Source: G963666535 sp963666535 (lineage in GTDB: Bacteria; Bacillota; Clostridia; Oscillospirales; Oscillospiraceae). From it: 64,000 nucleotides of DNA. The translations under genes were made by a program, and so were the position numbers. The DNA is taken from assembly GCA_963666535.1 (NCBI GenBank), contig OY762913.1, forward strand, positions 2,356,001 to 2,420,000, written 5' to 3'. Position 1 is the first letter of the stretch; every line of letters starts with the position of its first letter. Positions 31,263 to 40,698 of this stretch are shown piece after piece. The notes below the pieces were generated by a model. That model ran no database searches, had not been told where the DNA came from, and worked only from the letters and a program-made list of their open reading frames with translations.

Positions 31263-32839
31263 TTCTGCTCACCCCGCATACTTTTCAGGAGATCCCGCAC
31301 CTGCTTCATGACGGACACAACCTCGTCACCTTCGCCGGTGCGAGCTGCCTTTTTGATCTGGTCGGTAAGCTGCTGCATCACTTCCGGAGAATTCGCGGTG
31401 TTCTGTGCCGCCTGTTTTGCGGCAACAGCAAGGGGAATATCGCCCCATTCGCCCTCGTAATCTTCACAGCCGTCCCAGCCCATGGTGTCATATGCGACCT
31501 GCTTTGCCTTGTTGGGCGTGAAGCCGCCGGCATTGTTACAGACGGACAGCATCTTAAACAGATCATCAGGATTTGTGATATCAGGCTTTTCAAAGAAAAC
31601 CTCCACATATTTGAAAGCGTAGCCGTTAAGCAGCTTATTGTTGATGATCCACGCGAGGGATTCGCGCTCCGGCTGAAACACCTGCTTTTCCGTGACCTCC
31701 ATAGCCGTCTGTGCCGTAGCGCGGTTGAAGTCGGTGGTGTAGCCTGTATAGAGATCCGGAAGCCGGAACGCCGACTGCACCTTCCTGCGGGAGTTATTGA
31801 GATAGTCCTGGAACAGTTCGTCCTTTTGCAGGATGGACGCGAGGTCTTTTAGCTCGACCTTGGGCTGCTTATCCTCCTCAAAGTTCGCCTTGTTTTCGGT
31901 ATCCTGCACTTCAAGCAGTAGGAAAGAGTGCTGTCCTTTCTCGCCCTTGATATCGTCCAGATACTGTTGCAGACGAGCATAGGATTCCTCGGATAGCGTG
32001 CCGCCGGATACCACGACCGCCAGCGGCGTATGCCGGCCATTGGCGAAGTAGTTGTTATTCAGGTTTTCAGCTTTCCGGCTGCCGTCAACATTGAGAGCTT
32101 GCCCGATCCAGCGCACTTTCCCATAATCCTCGGTGCCGATGGCGAATTCAAGCAGTTCGTTTGACTGATGGTCGATATCGATTACCTCGCCCTCCGCGGC
32201 ATATACACCAGTGCGTATATCCATGATGCGCGGATCTCCGAACTCCTTGAAGTACACGACCTTCCCGTTCTTCTCCTGCTTATATTTGCAGAAGCGCTTT
32301 TTCCGATTGATGACCTGACCGCGATAGAAATATTCTGTTTCCATGGGCGGGTCGAGCGGCTTTGTTTTCGTCACCGTCGGGGTGTCCTTCACAAACTCGA
32401 TCTGCACTACCTCACCGGCAAGGTCGCGGATGACTTCCAGATAGCTGATTCCGTAAGTCTCGCGGTCTTCGATGATGTCCTCAAACACCTCCTTGGTGTC
32501 CTGGTCGATATTCAGCAGGTCAATGATCTGCCCGGCGTGAGTCCACTCGCTTTTCATTTCCTCGGTTTCATCGTCGGCGTCCTCCCTGTATCGAAGGGAA
32601 ATGCCGAACCCGGCAACGTTGTCCTTGTAGGCGCGGATGCACTGCGGGAGGATAGTAGAGTGGTCCACCATGCTGCTCAGCCCATGCAGTTCCATCGGAG
32701 GGGTGAGCCAGACGGAGCCGTTTAGATCTTCCTTGTTCAATGCGGTGGGGCTGTCAGCCTTTTTTATAGGCTGCTCACGGGCTTTGATAACGCGGGCAGA
32801 TACCTGCGGGGATGGTTTTTTCTCGGTTTCTGTACTCAT
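31259..32839 (-). CDS. Portal protein, PBSX-type
   Basis: Five hundred and twenty-six residues with portal-type segments: DNVAGFGISLRYREDADDET, DRETYGISYLEVIRD, TDYGKVRWIGQALN-like region, LPDLYTGYTTDFNRATAQTA, and a charged C-terminus. The portal forms the ring through which DNA passes. It lies between the large terminase and the MuF-like gene, in the usual order. Confidence 0.9.
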   Translation of the reverse strand: MSTETEKKPSPQVSARVIKAREQPIKKADSPTALNKEDLNGSVWLTPPMELHGLSSMVDHSTILPQCIRAYKDNVAGFGISLRYREDADDETEEMKSEWTHAGQIIDLLNIDQDTKEVFEDIIEDRETYGISYLEVIRDLAGEVVQIEFVKDTPTVTKTKPLDPPMETEYFYRGQVINRKKRFCKYKQEKNGKVVYFKEFGDPRIMDIRTGVYAAEGEVIDIDHQSNELLEFAIGTEDYGKVRWIGQALNVDGSRKAENLNNNYFANGRHTPLAVVVSGGTLSEESYARLQQYLDDIKGEKGQHSFLLLEVQDTENKANFEEDKQPKVELKDLASILQKDELFQDYLNNSRRKVQSAFRLPDLYTGYTTDFNRATAQTAMEVTEKQVFQPERESLAWIINNKLLNGYAFKYVEVFFEKPDITNPDDLFKMLSVCNNAGGFTPNKAKQVAYDTMGWDGCEDYEGEWGDIPLAVAAKQAAQNTANSPEVMQQLTDQIKKAARTGEGDEVVSVMKQVRDLLKSMRGEQK

Positions 32840-34266
32840 TGTTTCGCTCCTTTCTGGCTATTTTTCAGCGTGACAGGCAGGCAAAGCAAAAGCACGCAGT
32901 CTGCTTCGTCCGGAGATGGAAGCCCGCGCGCCTTCATATCGTCTTTGCTTTCGACCTGCAGCTTGCTGCTTGCGGTCATCTCATATTTTCGGCAGGAGAG
33001 CTGGGCAATCAAGTCGTTGTCGTTGGGAAGAATCAGCTCGATAGGCTTCTTTTTGCCGTTCTCGTCGGTGTTTTGCAGGAGCTCCCGCACCTTTGCCATC
33101 ATAAAGGTTGTGGTGTCCTGATAGTAACGGTGCTTTATGCGCATCCCGAACTTGACCGGCATTACCTCCATCCAATCGTACTTCTGCGGCTCGGCCCTCT
33201 TTATTTGCCGTAGGCGGTCAACGACGCCGCCACCGACGCCACCATCGTCAATTTTCACCGGGATTTTCCCGTCAAAGTGATATTTGTCTACAAGTTTAAG
33301 ACCAAGGGCTGCAATATCGGCAGCGGTCCGCATGGTATCCTGTCCCCGGATTTTCTTGTGGATGGTGGCTGTCTCATTGACCTTGTACCCAATGACGGTC
33401 TTATCATCGCCGAAGCGGGCAACGTCGCAGCCGATGTGGATTGACTCAATCGGGCCGTCCTCCGGCTCGCTCATGGCGCTGGCCTCGATCAGAGACAGGG
33501 GAATGAAAACATCGTCCTCCTGCAATGGGAATTCCCCAAGGACACGGACGCGGTATACGTTGGATTCCCGCCCGTATTTGCGCTCCAGGGCTTTAATGTT
33601 CTCTTTGTTGGTGCGAGGGCTGTTCTCGGAATTAACCGTGCGGCAACGGTAGTTTGCACGGTCTGCCGTATGGCTGTCAAAAAAAGTCCCGCTGGTCTTT
33701 GTGGGGTTCCCGCACATCAGCAGCTTATTGTTGACACCGGACAGGGTACCGAGGATTGCTTCCATGATAGGCTCGGCTACACCGGAAGCCTCGTCAATGA
33801 TGAACAGCATATTGTCCTCATGGAAGCCTTGCATATTCTCTGGCCGGGTGGCGGTCCTTGCGGTGGCGAACCAGCGCTTCTCATACCCTATGACATAGAT
33901 ATAGGTCTTGGTCCATTTCAGGATATGGGATAGTGCGGGGGACTTGGATCTCCATTTATCGATCTCGGCCCAAAGCACATCGTTCAGCTGCCGGCGCGTC
34001 GGTGCGGTGGCAATGACCTTTGCATAAGGGAAGCAGGAGAGAAACCATAAGGCAATGATGGCCTCGGTTCCGGTCTTCCCAACACCCTGACCGGATTTCA
34101 CAGATATGCGACCGCTCTCTACCACATCAAGGAACACGCCCTTTTGCCAATCGTCAGGCTCAAAGTGCAAAAGCTCCCGGGCAAACAGTGTGATATCTTT
34201 TCGATAAAGAGGCAGACGCTGGTTAAAAAATCGCTGCCTTTCAGAAACACTATCCTTCTGCTTCAT
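32836..34266 (-). CDS. Terminase large subunit
   Basis: Four hundred and seventy-six residues. The ATPase has Walker A SGQGVGKT (residues 58-65) and Walker B MLFIIDE (153-159). The C-terminal RNase H-like nuclease has acidic motifs in IHIGCDVARFGDDKTV, KIDDGGVGGGVVDRL and SPDEADC. It cuts and pumps phage DNA into the prohead. Overlaps the small subunit gene by 17 bases. Confidence 0.95.
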   Translation of the reverse strand: MKQKDSVSERQRFFNQRLPLYRKDITLFARELLHFEPDDWQKGVFLDVVESGRISVKSGQGVGKTGTEAIIALWFLSCFPYAKVIATAPTRRQLNDVLWAEIDKWRSKSPALSHILKWTKTYIYVIGYEKRWFATARTATRPENMQGFHEDNMLFIIDEASGVAEPIMEAILGTLSGVNNKLLMCGNPTKTSGTFFDSHTADRANYRCRTVNSENSPRTNKENIKALERKYGRESNVYRVRVLGEFPLQEDDVFIPLSLIEASAMSEPEDGPIESIHIGCDVARFGDDKTVIGYKVNETATIHKKIRGQDTMRTAADIAALGLKLVDKYHFDGKIPVKIDDGGVGGGVVDRLRQIKRAEPQKYDWMEVMPVKFGMRIKHRYYQDTTTFMMAKVRELLQNTDENGKKKPIELILPNDNDLIAQLSCRKYEMTASSKLQVESKDDMKARGLPSPDEADCVLLLCLPVTLKNSQKGAKQ

Positions 34267-35035
34267 CGCTATCAGCCTCCATTACCGCAGTTACCCAATC
34301 ATCCACAAGATCGGAGCCGCCGCCGTTCTGCTCCCGCAGCCGGTTCAAGGAATCGATGCAGCGCTGCTTCTGCGCCTGGCAGCGCGTAAGAGCTTCTTCG
34401 AGCCGCTGTATGATATCATAGGTGGCCTCGGTTTCCGTGGATAAGCGCACTGATCTGCCGGGCAGTTTATCGCCGTTCTCGATCTTCTCTCGCTGCCGCT
34501 CCTCGTACAGCTCCTTATCCTCGGGGCTGTCGAATTCCCGCTTATCCTCAAATCTCTCGATACGGGCTACGGCCTGACCGCCCTTTGTGTTTCGGTATTT
34601 ATTGATAGACTGCATGATGCGCCGTTCCCGAACCGTCAGAAGGGCGATTTCATCAAGCAGCAGCTGTTCGCCGTCGAAATCCATACCCGACACCATCTCA
34701 TGCTCGTCCTCTTCGAGAGTGTCAAAGAAAATGGCGGAGTAACCACCATGCTTTTCGGCGTTTTTGTTCCCGGGTATACCTCCATGACCTATAGCGTTTT
34801 TGTTGCCTTTTGGTGCGCCGGGAGGTTTCCGAGCGCTCGGTTTGTCATTCCGAGCGCTCGGTTTGTTTTTTTTTGAGGATTTGCCCTTAGTGCCGTCCCA
34901 GTCATGGTCAGATTTCCACCGGCGCACCGTACTCGCCGGAACGCCTAACTTTGCGGCGATATCGACAAGCGGCATACCCTTTTTATGCATTTGCTCCGCT
35001 TCGATGCTCTGCGGGTTTCTTGCCCTTGCCATCAT
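34250..35035 (-). CDS. Terminase small subunit
   Basis: Two hundred and sixty-one residues. The N-terminal HTH (SIEAEQMHKKGMPLVDIAAK, LGVPASTVRRWKSDHDWDG) recognises DNA; then come a basic linker with SARNDKPSARKPPGAPKGNK, a central domain (DEIALLTVRERRIMQSINKY) and a C-terminal coiled coil. It is directly upstream of the large subunit gene. ATG at 35035 is taken for the GAGGTGG site. Confidence 0.9.
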   Translation of the reverse strand: MMARARNPQSIEAEQMHKKGMPLVDIAAKLGVPASTVRRWKSDHDWDGTKGKSSKKNKPSARNDKPSARKPPGAPKGNKNAIGHGGIPGNKNAEKHGGYSAIFFDTLEEDEHEMVSGMDFDGEQLLLDEIALLTVRERRIMQSINKYRNTKGGQAVARIERFEDKREFDSPEDKELYEERQREKIENGDKLPGRSVRLSTETEATYDIIQRLEEALTRCQAQKQRCIDSLNRLREQNGGGSDLVDDWVTAVMEADSDEAEG

Positions 35036-35152
35036 CACCACCTCACATATCAAACTCAGGGCATTGTTCGTTTCGCACGGCGGATCTGATGTTGGTGGAC
35101 CGCTCCTCCTCTCCGTGCATTACCAATATTTAACATTTGTCAAAACAATCTG

Positions 35153-36838
35153 TCACCGGCTCTCTTCTGCGACTATACCGGCAAGGACAAAACAGACGCA
35201 CGGCAGCGCTACTCCGTTACCCCATAATTTGTATTCAGCGGCATCGGAGTGCGGATGGCGAAGCCACTTAGCGACTTGTTTTCTGGTTTTGGGTTTTGTG
35301 CTCGTTCCCACGGTACGGCGGTGTGTTTCCCAAACCTCAGACCAGAACGCAATTTCCGCATCTGTCGGCTTTTCCGTGCCGAGATCGGCGCACCACCAAT
35401 CTGGAAAGCCTTGTAGCCTTGCACACTCAGTGGGCGTAAGTCTGCGGACAATATAATCAACGCCTTGATTTGTGATCTGTGGGTCTTTATAATCCCGCGC
35501 CATTAGGGTGGAGACCTTTTCCTCGTTCACCTCGGCATAGCCGCCTACTGTCATAGCGTAAGCTACTGCGTGTTGGTCAACTGTGTTGAGCGTAAACGAT
35601 ACATCATCATTAACGCCTTTGCCATGCGGTCCGTTTTCGTCTTTGCGTCCGATTATAGAGCCTTGCAAAGAAACGACTGCCATACCGCCTTGATTGCAGC
35701 CGGGGTTTCCGCCGTTGGCATCGATGGTGCGAGAGGTTTCCGCTTCATAGATGCCGCTGTTCGGATTGTCCGACAGCATGGAGTTACTTTTGTCGGAGCA
35801 AATGCCATAGGCCTGCATGGTCAGGGGGACATTCATGCCGCCGGTTCCCATGCGGGATGTAAGCGTCTGTGCTTTCCCATCATTCGAGATTTTGCATCTA
35901 CCGTCAACCGGGTGGTTTTCTACTGACACCGCAGCCGGAACCACCCCTGCGCGGAGTGTTGGTGAGGTTTCTTCCTCATATCCGATGCTTCTGCTTTTTG
36001 CTGAATGCTCAGTACAGAACCCTGCTGATTGCAGAATGCATGGCGGGTGGTGAGCTTCGGCGCGAAGCGTGGCTGTAACATCCTCTGTCACATCCATACG
36101 ACTGCCGCCCTGATCGTTTAGAATAGTGCCTGCATTGTCAGCGCTTTTTTCAGCATAGGCGGTAATTCTTTGCCACGTGCTGAAGCTCGGCGTAAAATTC
36201 CTTGACACGCCTTCACGCTCAAATAATATATCTGCGGCACATTCATCTGTAAAATCCGCGACAAGGTACACGCGGCGGCGGCGTTGGGCGACTCCGAAGT
36301 ATTGCGCATCGACAGTTCTGTAAGCAAGCGACCATCCGTCTCCCAGATAAACGTCGGCGTATGGCCATTTTCCTTTTTCAGGCGCAGGCACCGAGGCGCC
36401 CGGTTCGCAGATCCGTATGAGCGCGTCAAGCACCGCTTTAAAATCGGCGCCTTTATTTGAGCTGAACACGCCGGGGACATTCTCCCACGCGGCGTACCTT
36501 GGGTAGCATCCATTTGTAGCACACCTCATTTCTGTTATGATCCTGATTGCCTCGTAAAAAAGCACAGACTGTGATCCGTCCAGCCCCTCGCGCTTCCCGG
36601 CGACCGACATATTGGTGCACGGGCTTCCGAAGGTGATGATATCGACCGGCTTTATCTGTGCGCCGTTGATCTTGGTGACGTCGCCCAGGTGCTTCATGAA
36701 CGGCAGACGCTTCGTGGTTACCCGGATAGGGAACGGCTCAATTTCCGATGCCCAAACCGGAACAATGCCCTGAAGCAATCCGCCCAGCGGAAATCCCCCG
36801 GAACCGTCAAATAAGCTGCCGAGCGTTAAGCTATTCAT
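35153..36838 (-). CDS. DNA cytosine-5 methyltransferase
   Basis: Five hundred and sixty-one residues. Motif I is LGSLFDGSGGFPLGG, motif IV has the catalytic Cys in TFGSPCTNMS (about residue 75), motif VI is ENVPGVF, motif VIII is AQRRRRVYLVA, and motif IX/X is RRLTPTECARLQGFP near residue 470. A large insert of about 230 residues between VIII and IX holds about six repeats with a T-L-R/x-A core, probably the target-recognition part. It methylates C in an unknown site. Overlaps the gene upstream by 8 bases. The start is the ATG at 36838. Confidence 0.9.
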   Translation of the reverse strand: MNSLTLGSLFDGSGGFPLGGLLQGIVPVWASEIEPFPIRVTTKRLPFMKHLGDVTKINGAQIKPVDIITFGSPCTNMSVAGKREGLDGSQSVLFYEAIRIITEMRCATNGCYPRYAAWENVPGVFSSNKGADFKAVLDALIRICEPGASVPAPEKGKWPYADVYLGDGWSLAYRTVDAQYFGVAQRRRRVYLVADFTDECAADILFEREGVSRNFTPSFSTWQRITAYAEKSADNAGTILNDQGGSRMDVTEDVTATLRAEAHHPPCILQSAGFCTEHSAKSRSIGYEEETSPTLRAGVVPAAVSVENHPVDGRCKISNDGKAQTLTSRMGTGGMNVPLTMQAYGICSDKSNSMLSDNPNSGIYEAETSRTIDANGGNPGCNQGGMAVVSLQGSIIGRKDENGPHGKGVNDDVSFTLNTVDQHAVAYAMTVGGYAEVNEEKVSTLMARDYKDPQITNQGVDYIVRRLTPTECARLQGFPDWWCADLGTEKPTDAEIAFWSEVWETHRRTVGTSTKPKTRKQVAKWLRHPHSDAAEYKLWGNGVALPCVCFVLAGIVAEESR

Positions 36839-38135
36839 CGGCAGCCACCTCGCGGAAAGGGCTCTCTTCTCCGCTGCGCAGCAGACGCACGTCATTGTCA
36901 GTGCCGACCTGCTTAATATAGCGCTGAACAATTACATCGCAGTATTTTGGATCGAGCTCCATCATAAAACAGCGTCGCCCGATTTCTTCGGCGGCAATAA
37001 TTGTTGTCCCGCTTCCCCCGAAGAGGTCCAGAACTGCGTCATTTGCCCGGGAACTGTTTTTCAGGGCCCTTGCTACGAGCTCGACCGGCTTCATGGTGGG
37101 GTGCTCTTCCGATACTTTTGGCCTTGGAATGTCCCACACATCGCTCTGCTTCCGGTCTGCCAAGGGGCATAGTCTGGAACCGTTGAGCCATCCATACCAG
37201 ATCGGCTCATATTGGGTGTGGTAATCCTTCCGGGAAAGAACCAGGCTGTCTTTTTTCCATATGATCGTGCTGGACCAGTGATATTCCAGCTCGCTGAGCG
37301 CGTCCATGAGATTTCCCCACTCCTGCGCCGACATAACGATATAGGTCATGCAGCCCGGTTCGGAAACCTCCTTCATCGCGGAAAAGGAGGACATCAAAAA
37401 AGCACCGAATTTTTCGGTGCTCATGTGGTCATTCAGGATTCTTCTGGGTTTCCAGCTGGGGTGCGATTCGTCACTGCCATAGTCAACGTTCCAAGGCGGA
37501 TCTGTGAACACGCATCTGGCACGCTCTCCGTCCATAAGAGATTTAACGTCGCTCGTGGATGTACTGTCTCCGCACATCAGCCGATGTTTCCCGAGACAAT
37601 AAATATCGCCAATCTGGGTTATTGCGGTTTCCGGCGGCTCGGGCTCAAAATCATCTTCTATCGCGGCCGGCACGTCAGAATCGGTATGAAAAGCCACATA
37701 CGAACCTTCGTATCCAGAGCTCTCATTGATCATTTTTGCGGTGGCCTCATTCGCCTGGTCAATTAGGTCTGCAATGATCGCTTCATCATACCCGGGGATA
37801 TCGCTATGGATCTCCGAAAAAATCTCGCGCAACAGATCAAGGTCGTCATAGCCGAGTTCGGACAGCCGATTATCTGTCAAACGGAGTTTTTTCTTCTGTT
37901 CTTCCGTTAGGTTTTCGATCCGATAAACGTCCGCAGCCTCTATGCCCATCCGCTGGAGTGTTTCATAACAACCGACGCCAGCGAGAATAGTGTTGTTCTC
38001 ATCGACGACCAGCGGTCGAATCTGGCCAAACATAGAGACGCTCCGCTCATACTCATGCAGTTGCTTTTCTGGATGTACGCGTGCATCCTGCTTAGGACGG
38101 CGCAGGGAAGAGATAGGAAGTTTTATAACCTCCAT
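36831..38135 (-). CDS. ParB-like plus N6/N4 DNA methyltransferase
   Basis: Four hundred and thirty-four residues. Residues 1 to about 150 are ParB/Srx-like (PISSLRRPKQDARVHP, IRPLVVDENNTILAGVGCYE). The rest is a beta-class methyltransferase: motif IV FTDPPWNVDYG (about residue 224), target region, HPTMKPVELV, and motif I DLFGGSGTTIIAAE near residue 378. DPPW suggests amino methylation of adenine or cytosine. ATG at 38135 behind AGGAAG is the first start after the structured leader. Confidence 0.9.
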   Translation of the reverse strand: MEVIKLPISSLRRPKQDARVHPEKQLHEYERSVSMFGQIRPLVVDENNTILAGVGCYETLQRMGIEAADVYRIENLTEEQKKKLRLTDNRLSELGYDDLDLLREIFSEIHSDIPGYDEAIIADLIDQANEATAKMINESSGYEGSYVAFHTDSDVPAAIEDDFEPEPPETAITQIGDIYCLGKHRLMCGDSTSTSDVKSLMDGERARCVFTDPPWNVDYGSDESHPSWKPRRILNDHMSTEKFGAFLMSSFSAMKEVSEPGCMTYIVMSAQEWGNLMDALSELEYHWSSTIIWKKDSLVLSRKDYHTQYEPIWYGWLNGSRLCPLADRKQSDVWDIPRPKVSEEHPTMKPVELVARALKNSSRANDAVLDLFGGSGTTIIAAEEIGRRCFMMELDPKYCDVIVQRYIKQVGTDNDVRLLRSGEESPFREVAADE

Positions 38136-38165
38136 AGTTTTTTGCTTCCTCCTTTTTATCCCGTC

Positions 38166-38340
38166 GGCTTCCCGCTGGCGAGCGGTTCTGCGTTTCGGGT
38201 TGCACCGTGAAGGAGCAAACACGGTGTCTTGTCGCTCTTTTTTCCCTCCTCTTCATAAGGTTTGAGCCACCCCGCGCCGCCTACATCAACCCCGCGCTTA
38301 GAGCGCAAGACTTCGGCGGTCGCAGGGTGGCCCTGGCGAC
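38166..38340 (-). ncRNA. Structured leader RNA candidate of the late operon
   Basis: Between the promoter (38363-38392) and the methylase start, the leader can fold into several GC-rich stems. The largest pairs 38315-38331 with 38266-38281 (16 pairs with one bulge and one G-U) and encloses a GCGCT-TAG-AGCGC hairpin (38294-38306). CACCGTG/CACGGTG (38203-38226) and CCGCT/AGCGG (38172-38185) follow. No gene is convincing here. It could be a cis-regulatory RNA, an anti-terminator, or a DNA packaging site. Confidence 0.5.
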
Positions 38341-38362
38341 GAATTAGAATTTTACAATTTTG

Positions 38363-38392
38363 AGTATAGCATTTTCCATACCGCCCTGACAA
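38363..38392 (-). promoter_or_regulatory. Candidate late promoter
   Basis: On the minus strand TTGTCA (38387-38392), 18 bases, TATACT (38363-38368). It lies immediately after the sigma-like regulator gene and before the structured leader, methylases and terminase, so it is a candidate for the switch to late expression. Confidence 0.55.
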
Positions 38393-38416
38393 TGCCCACT
38401 TTTTGCCCCCATGCAA

Positions 38417-38962
38417 TCATTCCCTTTTCAGGCCGTCGATGCCGAAGATCAGGGCACTGAGCTTTTCGGTGGCGGCGTCCACATCCTTGTAGACCGTGCG
38501 CTCGTCGATCTGCTCCCGTGCGGCTATTTTCGAGACTGACGCCGGCTTGTCCGAAATGTAGAGAGATTCAATTACGCGGTACCGTCTGGCATCCTCCGGT
38601 TTTCCGGATCGGAAGCAGTATGTCTCATAGAGCGCCAGCATATCGGTAATATGTCGCATGATGATTGCGGTACGCTGAGCGCTTTTTTTGATACTCTCTA
38701 CCATCGTGTCGGCATTGTCGCGGTCCCACATGAGATCAAGGATGTCAATGGCATTCTCGTCAAGCTGGGCGGCGTCGAACACGGCGTTTTCGCAGTGCTC
38801 TTTGAACATCCGGAAGTTACGCAGGAGGAGTTTCGTATTGCGAAGGCGCCGGTCATACCGCGACTTCCGCTCCCTCTGCCGTTCCTTTTCAAGCGTTTCC
38901 ATCGCTGCCTTTGCGCCGGCTTCTGCGGCAAGGCGAACGAGGACTTCGGTTTCTTTCCCCAT
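38417..38962 (-). CDS. Sigma-like/ArpU-type late transcription regulator candidate
   Basis: One hundred and eighty-one residues. The C-terminal 60 have a sigma-4-like HTH (YISDKPASVSKIAAREQIDE, RTVYKDVDAATEKLSALIFG). The rest is helical. Start at 38962 behind GGAGGAG. It is the last gene of the middle region and precedes the late promoter and terminase genes, the usual place of late-gene activators such as ArpU or RinA. Confidence 0.65.
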   Translation of the reverse strand: MGKETEVLVRLAAEAGAKAAMETLEKERQRERKSRYDRRLRNTKLLLRNFRMFKEHCENAVFDAAQLDENAIDILDLMWDRDNADTMVESIKKSAQRTAIIMRHITDMLALYETYCFRSGKPEDARRYRVIESLYISDKPASVSKIAAREQIDERTVYKDVDAATEKLSALIFGIDGLKRE

Positions 38963-39050
38963 TTTCGCTCCTCCTTTTATCTGTTGCGTTATGTTAATTC
39001 TTTTGATACAATAGATAATGCCTACGGGGGGAGCGAAAGCTTCCTCTTTT

Positions 39051-39404
39051 TTATGCCCTGCGGCGGTTTCCTGTCTGCCGTATGCAAGAACGGGCGCACG
39101 GCCTGACGGCCCGCACGGGCGATTTATAGCCACAACAGGGCTTTTTTGGTGGGTGTCCCCATCTCTTTCGTTCTTCATGGAGATAAGCGGCTCGTTCTGC
39201 GGCATCATAGGCCGCAAGAGAAAATTCCTCGATCTCGGCTGCCGGCCCCCGCAGGGCATTCATAACTCGCATAATGCTCTCACGCAGCTCGTCTATCGCA
39301 ATCGCTGCCAGATTTGCGGCTTTCGATATGTATTCCGCTGCCACTGTAAGGTCTTCTTCCGACAATCCATACGACTGGAGCATCTTCACGGTTTCATCAT
39401 CCAT
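39051..39404 (-). CDS. Hypothetical protein
   Basis: One hundred and seventeen residues, helical N-terminus (LSEEDLTVAAEYISKAANLA) and a basic C-terminal tail. It overlaps the gene upstream by 8 bases. No family recognised. Confidence 0.6.
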   Translation of the reverse strand: MDDETVKMLQSYGLSEEDLTVAAEYISKAANLAAIAIDELRESIMRVMNALRGPAAEIEEFSLAAYDAAERAAYLHEERKRWGHPPKKPCCGYKSPVRAVRPCARSCIRQTGNRRRA

Positions 39405-39795
39405 GGCTTACAGCCTCTCTGTCGCGCAGCCCTACGAAAATTGCCGGTGGTCTCGGGACTTCTATGCCAATTGGTTGCCACAGGTGCAGGCAGTATTCAT
39501 ACTGATTGACATAATCGCTTTTCGGCGGATGGTACTCCACAACGGTTTCTTCCGGTAGAAAGAACAGGTCTTTGATTTCACACATTTCCTCCCAGGTGGG
39601 GCAGGTGTTCCGCTTGCGGTTATTCGGCGACACACTGACGTGCTCCCAGCCGCCGCCGTTGGAGGCTACCACGAAGAAGGAGCGCCCACCAACGAACACC
39701 TTGAAGCAGCCGTTCCCTTCGTCCCCGGAAGCACCGTAAAGCTGGCGTTCGACATCTTCTTGCCGGTATTTATCAAGCGTATGCAGATCTCTCAT
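39397..39795 (-). CDS. DUF7694-like phage protein
   Basis: One hundred and thirty-two residues with a conserved phage pattern: SFFVVASNGGGWEHVSVSPN, PTWEEMCEIKDLFFLPEETV, YHPPKSDYVNQYEYCLHLWQ. Common in clostridial phages and mobile elements next to small zinc-finger genes. Function unknown. The start at 39795 is preferred to a longer frame that runs into the upstream gene. Confidence 0.75.
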   Translation of the reverse strand: MRDLHTLDKYRQEDVERQLYGASGDEGNGCFKVFVGGRSFFVVASNGGGWEHVSVSPNNRKRNTCPTWEEMCEIKDLFFLPEETVVEYHPPKSDYVNQYEYCLHLWQPIGIEVPRPPAIFVGLRDREAVSHG

Positions 39796-40328
39796 TTGCT
39801 TCCCTCCCCGGCCTGCGCACACGCGCTGCACAGTTCCGGCTCTACCCAGTAGCAACCACCCTGGCAAGCATTGTCTTCTGTGCATCCGCATACGCGGCAT
39901 ACCGGCTCCGTTCGTACTCGCTCGAGTATGTGGTCTTGCCAGCACAGCCAGCCTCCATCTTCGCACGTCCCATGCGGCGCGTCATCTTGATACTTCTCGT
40001 CCGCTGAGTGCTTGCAAGCTGGGAATTCAGCGTTGACCTCATTCGCCGGGCAGTCCATGTTGTCTGCAATAAACCGGCAGGCCAGCGCGAAGGCCTTCTG
40101 AAGTTCATACCGTTCAGCGTCCAGATTCATGCTTTCCTTCAGCGACCGTTTTGTGTCCTTGTTATCGGGCTGGGCGCGGCGGTTGCAGTTGATGGGAGGG
40201 GCTGTGCTTATCAGATCGTAGAGTATTCCTGCCGTAAGACTGTCAGACGGCAAATACGTTTGCTCGATTTTGCGTTTTAAGGCATTTGCGTCAATTAATT
40301 TCATCGGGCGCGGCTTCAATTCACTCAT
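39792..40328 (-). CDS. Phage protein with C-terminal Cys-rich motif
   Basis: One hundred and seventy-eight residues. KLIDANALKRKIEQTYLPSD near the start is a common phage motif. The end, VCRVCGCTEDNACQGGCYWV then ELCSACAQ, is a Cys-rich cluster that may bind metal. Overlaps the 56-residue gene upstream by 4 bases (ATGA). Confidence 0.7.
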   Translation of the reverse strand: MSELKPRPMKLIDANALKRKIEQTYLPSDSLTAGILYDLISTAPPINCNRRAQPDNKDTKRSLKESMNLDAERYELQKAFALACRFIADNMDCPANEVNAEFPACKHSADEKYQDDAPHGTCEDGGWLCWQDHILERVRTEPVCRVCGCTEDNACQGGCYWVEPELCSACAQAGEGSK

Positions 40329-40495
40329 TGGGAGCCTCGCTTTCTGGTCATCAAGCGGGCAAATCGCCCACGTTTGCGGTCCATTTTTTCAAGGTAGCAC
40401 CGATCACAATAACTGTATTCCGTGTAAGTCATGTGGCGCATAGCCCATAATGGGATGCTATATCTTGCATGGCATTTCAGGCAAAACAGCGGCAT
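40325..40495 (-). CDS. Small zinc-finger protein, 56 residues
   Basis: A short open frame with CLKCHARY and YCDRCYLE forming two CxxC pairs 22-23 residues apart, and a basic tail (MDRKRGRFARLMTRKRG). GAGAGG precedes the ATG; its stop overlaps the next start (ATGA). Likely nucleic-acid binding. Confidence 0.65.
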   Translation of the reverse strand: MPLFCLKCHARYSIPLWAMRHMTYTEYSYCDRCYLEKMDRKRGRFARLMTRKRGSQ

Positions 40496-40497
40496 TA

Positions 40498-40698
40498 TCA
40501 TTGTCCTCTCTCCTCAGATTGCGCGATCTCCTTGTCGAGCACGGTGTAGGAGTTCCCGTTGCGGGTAATCCGGACCTCTTCATTGCCACGCTCATCGTGT
40601 GTGGCATAGTATTCGTCGCCGGCCATAAGACGGGCCACTCTCGCTACTGCTGAATAATCAGCAAAGGTCGAAAGATTTTTTACTGTTATGGTTTTCAT
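40498..40698 (-). CDS. Hypothetical small protein
   Basis: Sixty-six residues (MKTITVKNLSTFADYSAVAR onward). A small beta protein by pattern. It overlaps the gene upstream by 4 bases. Unknown function. Confidence 0.65.
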   Translation of the reverse strand: MKTITVKNLSTFADYSAVARVARLMAGDEYYATHDERGNEEVRITRNGNSYTVLDKEIAQSEERGQ

